This document shows positions 52,534 through 62,012 of a stretch of DNA of 64,000 nucleotides, in pieces. Numbering within the stretch: position 1 is the stretch's first letter; every line of letters starts with the position of its first letter. Source of the stretch: Gemmata massiliana (GTDB lineage: Bacteria; Planctomycetota; Planctomycetia; Gemmatales; Gemmataceae); the NCBI RefSeq assembly GCF_901538265.1, contig NZ_LR593886.1, positions 2,650,843 to 2,714,842 of the forward strand, given 5' to 3'. Below the pieces are notes generated by a model. The model worked only from the letters and a program-made list of their open reading frames with translations. It did not search any database and was not told the DNA's origin. The position numbers and the translations under genes are program-made.

Positions 52534-52785
52534 TTAATAACGCTCTTGCGCTCGAATTAATCGCCGTACCAAGTATAGGTTGGCAACTTCTCGTGGGGAA
52601 TCAATCGAGAGGCGTTTTGTTTCGCGTTTGATTCGTGGCGCCTCGAAATTGAGGTCGCGGGTCAATTGGGCACGCGCAAGACGGTACAGAAACTCGCTTT
52701 TCGGCTCGAAAAAGCCTTTGACAAATTCTGTTAGGTCGGTGAGAGTGATGGCGTCACGTGACTCGTTCCAGCGCCCCTCACACAT
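52534..52785 (-). CDS. Possible small hypothetical protein
   Basis: An 83-codon frame with protein-like content (LTDLTEFVKGFFEPKSEFLY, VANLYLVRRLIRAQERY) and mixed codon use of lower GC than its neighbours. There is no clear ribosome-binding site and no recognised family. The rest of the intergenic 52432-52979 holds no other gene. Low confidence: it may be chance or an ORFan. Confidence 0.3.
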   Translation of the reverse strand: MCEGRWNESRDAITLTDLTEFVKGFFEPKSEFLYRLARAQLTRDLNFEAPRIKRETKRLSIDSPREVANLYLVRRLIRAQERY

Positions 52786-52870
52786 CGCGCGGTCCCGCGC
52801 GGCGGTCGACCGTCCCCTTTGATGACGTGTGACGACGCAACCTGCTGGAACGGCGCTCACCTCGATAGCG

Positions 52871-52898
52871 CCCGTGCGGTGCGGCCCGCACGGGTTTT
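52871..52898 (+). terminator. Terminator-like hairpin upstream of the glucosidase gene
   Basis: A 9-bp stem (52871-52879 with 52886-52894) with a 6-nt loop is followed by tttt, on the same strand as the glucosidase that starts 82 nt later. No plus-strand gene ends just before it, so it could act as an attenuator. A second small GC hairpin lies at 52937-52953. Confidence 0.4.
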
Positions 52899-52979
52899 CG
52901 TGGGAGGAACCCGTGTACCCGTCCACCGTCAACACGCGGCGCGCGACGCGCCGCCCACCTCGGACCGAGCGGAGGGACC

Positions 52980-55709
<2,730 letters not shown>

Positions 55710-55730
55710 TGCACCGTTGAGTTGATGTTT

Positions 55731-55816
55731 TTGGTCTTTAGTTTGGTGGCACAGGCCTCTGGCCTGTGCGAGCGCCTCCACAGGCCAGAGGCCTGTGCCA
55801 CCAAACCAAAGACCAA
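55731..55816. repeat. Compound palindrome (~38-bp stem), REP-like
   Basis: Arms 55731-55768 and 55779-55816 pair with one mismatch around a 10-nt loop. The inner part of each arm is a small palindrome (cacaggcc-tct-ggcctgtg). It lies between the convergent glucosidase and hydrolase genes, with the same compound design as 39816-39887 but a different sequence. Confidence 0.75.
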
Positions 55817-55878
55817 GCATCCAACACAGCAAAGGAGTAGCTAGTCGCGAACGGTCGCGACCATCACCTATTCGTCAC

Positions 55879-56571
55879 TCAGCCCGCGTAAGTGCCACCC
55901 CCGGTACCGAGGTGACGGACGAACCAGCCGGCCGCGAGGTGCGCGACCTCGTCCAACTTCCCCGGTTCCTCGAACAGGTGGCTGGCGCCGGGCACGACGA
56001 TCAGTTCTTTGACCGGCGCCCCGATTTGGGCGAGCGCGGCGCGGTTCAACTCTTCGATCATTTCGTCGTCCCCGCCCACGATCAGGAGCGTCGGGCAGAG
56101 CACGGCGAACAGGGCCGCGCCCGCGAGGTCCGGGCGCCCGCCCCGGGAGACTACGGCGCCGACCTTACCCGGTTCGTGGGCCGCGGCCACGGCTGCCGCG
56201 CCACCGCCGGTACTCGCACCGAACAGCCCCACGCGAAGCCCGTGCGTCCGCGGGTGTGCGGCGAGCCACTCGATCGCCCCGCACAGTCGGTCGGCGAGCA
56301 GGTCGATGTCGAAGCGGATGCGCCGCGTGCGCTCGTCGATGCGCTCCTCGTCGGCGGTGAGGAGGTCGATCAGGAGCGTCGCGAGTCCGGCCGATTGGAG
56401 CTGTTCGGCGACGAACAGGTTTCGTGGGTTGTGGCGCCCGCTCCCGGAACCGTGGGCGAACAGCACGACGCCGTTCGCGTCCTCGGGAACCGCGAGGATA
56501 CCTTCGAGCACGAGTCCGGGAACCTCGACGCGAACGGTCTGTTCGGTGACCCTGGTTGCGGTGCTGTTCAT
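55879..56571 (-). CDS. Alpha/beta hydrolase (dienelactone-hydrolase-like)
   Basis: The 230-residue protein has an alpha/beta fold: VVLFAHGSGSGRHNPRN near the oxyanion loop, nucleophile elbow GLFGASTGGGAA (Ser in GAST), Asp in LIVGGDDEMIEE and His in PGASHLFEEPGKL. ATG 56571 is chosen because an upstream extension is Arg/His-rich and non-coding-looking. No signal peptide. Family members split esters or lactones; the substrate here is unknown. It is convergent with the glucosidase gene, with the compound palindrome between them. Confidence 0.85.
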   Translation of the reverse strand: MNSTATRVTEQTVRVEVPGLVLEGILAVPEDANGVVLFAHGSGSGRHNPRNLFVAEQLQSAGLATLLIDLLTADEERIDERTRRIRFDIDLLADRLCGAIEWLAAHPRTHGLRVGLFGASTGGGAAAVAAAHEPGKVGAVVSRGGRPDLAGAALFAVLCPTLLIVGGDDEMIEELNRAALAQIGAPVKELIVVPGASHLFEEPGKLDEVAHLAAGWFVRHLGTGGGTYAG

Positions 56572-56757
56572 GGTGGTTCTCGGGTGGTGTCTCCTACCCA
56601 AGAAATGGGGCCGCAATCGGCGCGCCACGGCCGTGCCAATTGCGTGCGGATGAAGAGGCCCGCCGAACTTTCCGACACGTGAGTGTGGTGGCGGCCAAAG
56701 TGTTGGGCCGCCGAACCCGGAACAGAGCTGTGCGTGATGCGCTGAAAAGTTGCGTAC

Positions 56758-57318
56758 TCAGGACTTCTTGGAGTTGCGTTCGTCCTTGAGTTCCTTCACT
56801 TCGTGCTTCAGTTCCCTGACGTCCTGTTTGACCTCCTTGACCTCTTCTTTGACTTCTCTCAAGAGTTGCTTTGTTTGCCCGGCTAGTTCAACGTTTTGTT
56901 GGGCCAGTTCTTGCGTCTGGGTCGCGAGCTTCTTGATTTCCTCAATCACGGTTAACACCTCCAATAGTTCCTGTGTGTCGCTCGCCTTGGTGATCTGGTG
57001 ATCGAACCCGGCGTCCGCGGCCCGGCGCGCGTGCCCCGCGTCGGAGAACGCGGACAGCGCGACCAGCTTCGTCTCGGCCAGAGTCGGGTCCGCGCGAACG
57101 GCCCGCGCGAGCGCGTAGCCGTCGAGTTCCGGCATCTGGATGTCCGAGATCACGCAGTCCGGAACCCACTCCCGCGCGACGCGCAGCCCGTGGGTACCGT
57201 TGTAAGCCGCCCGAACCTCGTACCGGCGCAGTTCGAGGAGCATGGCCAGAGTGTCGGCCGCGTCCCGGTTGTCGTCTACGACCAGAACCCGGAGTGCGGC
57301 CGGGCGAAGCGTATCCAC
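56758..57318 (-). CDS. Single-domain response regulator with long C-terminal coiled coil
   Basis: The 186-residue protein starts at GTG 57318 (GAGG 5 nt upstream), just before RVLVVDDNRDAADTLAMLLE. The receiver has acidic DDN, phosphoacceptor Asp in CVISDIQMPELDGYALARAV and Ser/Thr and Lys positions in LVALSAFSDAGH and HQITKASD. After residue ~120 comes an uninterrupted charged heptad region (ATQTQELAQQNVELAGQTKQ, EVKEEVKEVKQDVRELKHEV). There is no DNA-binding or enzymatic output domain. Such an architecture suggests output through protein-protein contact or oligomer assembly. A longer frame upstream (to 57468) exists but looks non-coding. Confidence 0.85.
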   Translation of the reverse strand: MDTLRPAALRVLVVDDNRDAADTLAMLLELRRYEVRAAYNGTHGLRVAREWVPDCVISDIQMPELDGYALARAVRADPTLAETKLVALSAFSDAGHARRAADAGFDHQITKASDTQELLEVLTVIEEIKKLATQTQELAQQNVELAGQTKQLLREVKEEVKEVKQDVRELKHEVKELKDERNSKKS

Positions 57319-57620
57319 GATGACCTCGGCGGCGACAACGAACTCGGTTACGAAGAATAGTGAATAACCCGAGCGCCCGGCTCCGCCTAGTCCGAGTAAT
57401 GCGCTGGGATCAATAATGGCAAGTGAGCCGGTGCGGGGCGTCGCCCGTAACCATCCCACACCGGTCACCGCCGATCTACTGCTTTAGCAAGTCGTGTGCC
57501 GCTCTGGGCGAACTGGTTCCTTTGGCAGAAACTCTATGTGCTCTTGTGACGGCTGGACTTGTTGCGGACGTGTGTTTGGGTCATAGCGCCGACGGTTCGT
57601 ATCCCCCGTCGGAGGAATGT
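57319..57620. other. Divergent intergenic region, no gene seen
   Basis: 302 bases between the receiver/coiled-coil gene and the small secreted protein gene. No strong hairpin or small gene was found. Promoters for both are expected here. Confidence 0.5.
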
Positions 57621-57977
57621 ATGATCCCCACACTTCTGGTGATTGGCGTTCTCTCGTTCGCGCCGTCTGCCGAGGCTCCCAAGGTCGCCCAACAGCCGCA
57701 GTTACCGTTCACCGAGATATGCGCCGCTGGCGGTCGGGTCGTGGTTCGCGGGAAGGAATTTGAAGCGACCGCTCAACGGGTCCGCGTCTCCGCGGACGGT
57801 AAGTGCCTGGAACTGTGCGGCTCGGATTCCGAACCCGCGTGCCTGATTAGTCGGCCGAAGGATGCGCGGGCCAGAACAGAAGTGACCGGCACGCGCATCA
57901 TCTATTCGCCGAGCGACGGCACCATGCAGGTGACCGGCTCGGGAATACTCCGCACGTCGGTAACGAAAGAGAAGTAA
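57621..57977 (+). CDS. Small secreted hypothetical protein
   Basis: A 118-residue protein with a short signal-like start (MIPTLLVIGVLSFAPSAEAP) and a beta-rich body (CAAGGRVVVRGKEFEATAQR, GTRIIYSPSDGTMQVTGSGI) with three or four Cys (CAAGG, KCLELCG, PACLIS). The repeated strand pattern resembles a small beta-helix or OstA/LptA-like segment seen in planctomycete proteins, but this is only an impression. GGAGGAATG lies directly before ATG 57621, an excellent site. It is convergent with the lipoprotein gene at 57989. Confidence 0.75.
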   Translation: MIPTLLVIGVLSFAPSAEAPKVAQQPQLPFTEICAAGGRVVVRGKEFEATAQRVRVSADGKCLELCGSDSEPACLISRPKDARARTEVTGTRIIYSPSDGTMQVTGSGILRTSVTKEK

Positions 57978-57988
57978 CCGCGCCGGCT

Positions 57989-58468
57989 TTACGGCGTCAG
58001 GTCGCCATCCAGTGGGAAATCGAAGACGTTGTCGGTCTTGGCCACGACGTCGGCCGTGAGGCGGGACGTTTCCGGCGAGAAGTATTTCTTCGGGATCAGT
58101 GGTTTGCCCGGCATCCGGAGCGTTTCCGCCGCGGCCTCGGCCTTAGCCAGGTGTTCCGGGAGCGGCGGCGACGGACCAGTTAGCGAGATCGCCACGCGGC
58201 ACCGACCGACCGGGGCACCATCGCCGTTGCCGTAGGTGGACAGCGTGTAAGAGCCGTTCTCATCAGTCGTTGCCAGCGCCGGGACCGTGCCCGGCGTTTC
58301 GGGAATGAAGGACACGGCCGCTTTCGCGACCGGCTTTCCCTTGTACGTAATCGTTCCGCGGGCCTTCGCGACCGGGACACCGTTCGAGGAGCCGCAGCCG
58401 ATCAGTATCGCAACCACCAGAGCGGCGCCGACGACCGGCGCGCTACCACGAAGAGAGCCGAAACTCAT
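57989..58468 (-). CDS. Lipoprotein with carboxypeptidase-regulatory-like domain
   Basis: The 159-residue protein has a lipobox ending VVAILIGCGSS (Cys25). The fold after it is a beta-sandwich of the carboxypeptidase-regulatory type: ARGTITYKGKPVAKAAVSFI, ALATTDENGSYTLSTYGNGD and GRCRVAISLTGPSPP. The C-terminus PKKYFSPETSRLTADVVAKT with DFPLDGDLTP is typical of small planctomycete lipoproteins. It lies 20 nt downstream of the DUF1559 gene on the same strand, a pairing often seen in planctomycetes. The two are probably cotranscribed and act at the cell surface. Confidence 0.88.
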   Translation of the reverse strand: MSFGSLRGSAPVVGAALVVAILIGCGSSNGVPVAKARGTITYKGKPVAKAAVSFIPETPGTVPALATTDENGSYTLSTYGNGDGAPVGRCRVAISLTGPSPPLPEHLAKAEAAAETLRMPGKPLIPKKYFSPETSRLTADVVAKTDNVFDFPLDGDLTP

Positions 58469-58488
58469 TGACGATTCCTTGATAGGGA

Positions 58489-59535
58489 TCAGTAGTCCCC
58501 GACGACCTCGCCCCCGGCCCGACTGCCCAGAGCGTTGTAAGTGAACTGGTTAATGGAGTCCGGGATGAAGCGCACGGAGCCGTCTCCCAACGTCACCATG
58601 ATCCCACCCGTGTGCCGGCTCGCGAACCCGCGGCCCATCCAACTCGACGTGACCCCGCCGCACGCATCGACCGACATCCCGGCCGTCGACTGACAAACAC
58701 GCAGCTTCCAGTTCGGCGGAATGCTCGTGCCGTGAACCGAGCCGGTGCTGCTCATCCAGATGGAACTGTTCGACGAGGTGGACCAGTCGGTGTGCCCGAA
58801 GGCGATGGTGTTACTCAACCCGTCGGTGATGGACGAAAAGTTGATCGCCGGCGTGGTCCCGGTGTAATCGAAAAGCCCGCGGTGGTTGGCCCCACCCCCG
58901 TACCCCTGACCCGGTTGCGGGCACGCGGAGGTCGGGGTAACGGTGTTGTTGCTCCCACACCCGCCGCACCCGTAGGTGACCCGGGCGCCGTCCCCGCCGT
59001 AGGGGTCGATCGCGGGCGACGCAATGTTGTTGAACCCGTCGCCGTAGCTCCCGACGTAGTTGCTGTGCCAGCCGCGGAAGAAGCTCCCCGTCCCGTCTGG
59101 CGCCCCCGATGTGCCCAACTGCGGGCACCCCGCGACGGGCATCGTGCGGTTGTCGCTGATAGTCGAAGACCGCGGGTCACTGGGGCAGAGCAGCACGGGT
59201 ACTTTGGCCTGCCGGATGACCGCCATCGCCTCGCACGTGACGTTCACGTCGAACCGGATCTGCTTGTACAAGTTGTCCTGCTCGATGTACGGCAGGAGGC
59301 GCGGTAGGTGCCCCCAACCCAGGTTGAACCCGTCGATCTTTGGCAGGGCGTTGTAGGAATCGTGGTGATTGTGGAGCGCGAGCCCGAGCTGTTTCAGGTT
59401 GTTCGCGCACCGAATTCGGGCCGCGGCCTCGCGTACCTTTTGCACGGCCGGTAGCAACAACCCGATGAGGATCGCGATGATCGCAATTACGACCAGTAAC
59501 TCAATGAGCGTAAAGCCTTTGCGACGGCGGGACAT
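58489..59535 (-). CDS. DUF1559 protein with prepilin-type N-terminal cleavage/methylation domain
   Basis: The 348-residue protein has the class III prepilin leader [20 protein letters not shown], with the cut expected between G7 and F8. The hydrophobic helix and [20 protein letters not shown] follow. The body carries DUF1559 landmarks: [13 protein letters not shown] near the start, a Gly/Ser/Thr-rich middle with several Cys, [16 protein letters not shown] and a terminal [20 protein letters not shown], the H-x9-DG motif of planctomycete pseudopilins. ATG 59535 matches the leader. These proteins are extremely expanded in planctomycetes; a role in pilus- or secretion-like filaments or surface structures is likely but undetermined. 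Confidence 0.95.
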   Translation of the reverse strand: MSRRRKGFTLIELLVVIAIIAILIGLLLPAVQKVREAAARIRCANNLKQLGLALHNHHDSYNALPKIDGFNLGWGHLPRLLPYIEQDNLYKQIRFDVNVTCEAMAVIRQAKVPVLLCPSDPRSSTISDNRTMPVAGCPQLGTSGAPDGTGSFFRGWHSNYVGSYGDGFNNIASPAIDPYGGDGARVTYGCGGCGSNNTVTPTSACPQPGQGYGGGANHRGLFDYTGTTPAINFSSITDGLSNTIAFGHTDWSTSSNSSIWMSSTGSVHGTSIPPNWKLRVCQSTAGMSVDACGGVTSSWMGRGFASRHTGGIMVTLGDGSVRFIPDSINQFTYNALGSRAGGEVVGDY

Positions 59536-59795
59536 GTTGGGCCTTGCAAAGTGGGGCGCAGCCGACCGTTCGTAACGGCGGCCAATTGGGACGGAATTCG
59601 TTGCCAGGGGAGATATGTCGCGCGCGGGCCGTTCAACACTATTGAGCTGAACGGTCCGATCACGCTCGTGCCAAAGTTATCGAAATGCAAAATGAAGTGC
59701 AACACGAAATTTTCACGAATTCATCTTCTTAATTTCACAAATCATATCAATTGCACGCAGGTTTATGAAGGGATTATCGCTGATACGTTTGCTCT

Positions 59796-60578
59796 TCACT
59801 TACCCGGAGCCGCAGCGTTCTTTTCCAGCCACTTGATCCCGGATTTGATGTCGTCGTACAGCGGCCCGCGCCACCCGTGTCCGCCGTCGTAATCGACGAG
59901 TTTGACTTTAGCCCCGGCCTTCGTCAGATCCTTTTCCGCTTGCTCGGCCATGCGGTACGGGCACACGCGGTCGTCGGGGGAGTGGTACAGGTAGAACGGC
60001 TTTCCCTTGGCCGCTTTCAGTTCCGGCAACTGGTCTGGTTTGAACACCGACATCGCGATCAGTGATCCTGTTACTTTGGGGCTGGTGAGGGCGATCGAGT
60101 AAGCGGCCGGGCCGCTCGACGACCACGACAGCGTGAACACCTTTTGCGGGTCGAGTTTGTGCTTGGCCGCGACGTCCTCAATCACTGCCGCGACGAACGC
60201 CTCGGTCGTGAATTTCGCCCCTTCGACGTCCTTCTTGTTTCCCTCAGTGGGCCAGACGATTTGCTGCTTGTCGGTCCACTTCACCGCGACGGGTTGGGCG
60301 GCCAAATAGCCTTCCGGGATCGCGTTCTGGTAGATGCGTTTGACGAACGGGTGAAAGTCCGCGGAGCCGGGACCGCCGGGCATAATCACCACGAGTCCGT
60401 ACCCCTGCTTCGGCGCCTTCGCGTCCTTCGCCGGGCCGATGAGGAAGTACCTCTTCTTCTCGTCCGTACCGACCTTCAGGTCTTCCGAGGGGACGTCTTT
60501 AACGTCGTCCTGTGCCCGTACCGAGTTTGGTGCGCCGGCCAGCAGCGCGCCGACCGCGAGCAGTGTGAAGCGGATCAT
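59796..60578 (-). CDS. Secreted alpha/beta-hydrolase-like protein (esterase type)
   Basis: The 260-residue protein begins MIRFTLLAVGALLAGAPNSV, a signal peptide. An alpha/beta hydrolase follows: GYGLVVIMPGGPGSADFHPF (oxyanion loop), FTLSWSSSGPAAYSIALTSP (nucleophile Ser in the SWSSSG elbow), YLYHSPDDRVCPYRMAEQAE (Asp) and VDYDGGHGW (His). The elbow replaces the usual Gly with Trp and Ser, so activity should not be assumed. ATG 60578 has GGGGGTG upstream; an upstream ATG (60677) is less likely. Substrate unknown; polyester- or phospholipase-like predicted members act in the periplasm. Confidence 0.82.
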   Translation of the reverse strand: MIRFTLLAVGALLAGAPNSVRAQDDVKDVPSEDLKVGTDEKKRYFLIGPAKDAKAPKQGYGLVVIMPGGPGSADFHPFVKRIYQNAIPEGYLAAQPVAVKWTDKQQIVWPTEGNKKDVEGAKFTTEAFVAAVIEDVAAKHKLDPQKVFTLSWSSSGPAAYSIALTSPKVTGSLIAMSVFKPDQLPELKAAKGKPFYLYHSPDDRVCPYRMAEQAEKDLTKAGAKVKLVDYDGGHGWRGPLYDDIKSGIKWLEKNAAAPGK

Positions 60579-60712
60579 GAGCACCCCCATAATCGGGAAC
60601 CGTACCGCGAGCAGTTTACCGGGTGATTCTGGCAGCAGCAAAGCAGATCGCACCACGCGCAAGGGATCGTGTGCCAAAGTCCCAACAGGCTTTGGAGGGG
60701 ATGTGGGCGCAC

Positions 60713-60760
60713 GCTAACATTTGGTGGGGAACGTTGGCTTCATGCGGTCGATTTGTTAGC
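60713..60760. repeat. GCTAAC-motif intergenic block 3
   Basis: gctaacattt (60713-60722) and an inverted gttagc (60755-60760) flank a short segment containing aacgttgg. This is the same GCTAAC unit as at 34024-34093 and 19709-19728. It lies about 80 nt before the leucine-rich-repeat gene. Confidence 0.55.
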
Positions 60761-60840
60761 GTGTGAGTCGGTATTACGCGCCGAGATTCCTTGGCCGTGA
60801 AAACAGAGCAGGGCCGGATCGCGGATTAGGAGATATTTTC

Positions 60841-61869
60841 ATGATCGCCCAGGACGAACGCCCGTTTCTCGACGCCATTCTCGCGGCCCCGGACGACGAC
60901 ACGCCGCGATTGGTTTTCGCGGACTGGCTCGATGAACGCGGCCAGAACGATGACGCGGCGCGGGCCGCGCTCATTCGGGCGCAGTGCCAGTTGGAGCGCC
61001 TCGCGCCCGGGAGCGCGGCGCGTCGGGCGCTCGAACGGGCCGCGAAAGCGATCCTGAAGGAACACGGGGAGCGGTGGGCGCAGGAGCTTGCCGGCGCCAA
61101 GATCTGTCGCTCCTGGACGTTCCGGCGCGGGTTCCTGGACGGGGTCAGCATGTCCGCGACCACGTTCGCGCAAAAGGCCGAGCGCCTCTTCGAGATCGCG
61201 CCCACGGTCCGCACGGCCACGTTCCCGGACGCATCGAACGAGGTGACACGGCTCGCGCGGTGTCGGTTCCTCGCACGGCTCGCGTCGGTGGACATTCGCG
61301 ACATGTGCTCGTGCGGTTACTGCCGGATCGAGAACGACCTCCGCGCGTTGTTCGGCTCGAAGCACACGCAGAACTTGACCGCGCTCAACATCGCGGGCGA
61401 CCGAATGGACGCCGCGGGTGCGAAATCCCTCGCTGCGTCGGCGGCCCTCGCGCGGCTCACGGTGCTCGACGTTTCCGACAACCCGTTGGGCGCGACCGGA
61501 GTGCTCGCGCTCGCGAAATCGAAGCACTTGGGGAGCCTCAAGTCGTTGCACCTGGCGCGCACCGAACTCGGTTCCGCGGGCGCCGAGGCGCTCGCGAAAG
61601 TCAAAAACTTGCCCGCGCTCGAACACCTCTCGCTGTGCGGAAACGCGCTCAACGCGGACGCAGTTCGAGCGCTCTTGGCCGCGCCCGTGTTCGCGCAACT
61701 GAAGTCGCTCGACCTTTCCCAGAATCCCCTCCGCGCGCCCGGCGCGAAGTTACTCGCGGCCGTGCCCGCGGGCGCGAAACTGGAACACCTCGACGTGAGA
61801 AAGTGCCAGATCCCGGAAGGCGCAATTCGCACGCTCAAGAAACGGTTCGGGAAGGGAGTAAAGCTCTGA
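60841..61869 (+). CDS. Leucine-rich-repeat protein with N-terminal TIGR02996-type 'repeat-companion' domain
   Basis: The 342-residue protein opens with DERPFLDAILAAPDDDTPRL and VFADWLDERG, the short domain (TIGR02996) found in Gemmata before repeat proteins. A charged linker follows, then leucine-rich repeats of about 24-28 residues: NLTALNIAGDRMDAAGAKSL, RLTVLDVSDNPLGATGVLAL, SLKSLHLARTELGSAGAEAL, ALEHLSLCGNALNADAVRAL and QLKSLDLSQNPLRAPGAKLL. LxxLDLSxNxL repeats give a curved binding surface for proteins. TAGGAG is 8 nt before ATG 60841. No signal peptide, so it acts in the cytoplasm. The partner is unknown. Confidence 0.92.
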   Translation: MIAQDERPFLDAILAAPDDDTPRLVFADWLDERGQNDDAARAALIRAQCQLERLAPGSAARRALERAAKAILKEHGERWAQELAGAKICRSWTFRRGFLDGVSMSATTFAQKAERLFEIAPTVRTATFPDASNEVTRLARCRFLARLASVDIRDMCSCGYCRIENDLRALFGSKHTQNLTALNIAGDRMDAAGAKSLAASAALARLTVLDVSDNPLGATGVLALAKSKHLGSLKSLHLARTELGSAGAEALAKVKNLPALEHLSLCGNALNADAVRALLAAPVFAQLKSLDLSQNPLRAPGAKLLAAVPAGAKLEHLDVRKCQIPEGAIRTLKKRFGKGVKL

Positions 61870-62012
61870 TTGTTTGTGTCCCGAGCCAGATCGTAATTCG
61901 GGGTTCGCGCGAGACATGATCCGGGAGAGGCTTGAACCGGTCACCGAATCGGTCATGCTGGGGTACGCTGGCGCCCGCACGCGATTCCGAACTCTCCCAC
62001 TCCCGAGTTCCG

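Noticed and set aside
57423-57620. Longer N-terminus for the small secreted protein
   Set aside because: GGAGGAATG directly precedes ATG 57621, where the signal-like sequence starts; the upstream extension is not signal-like.
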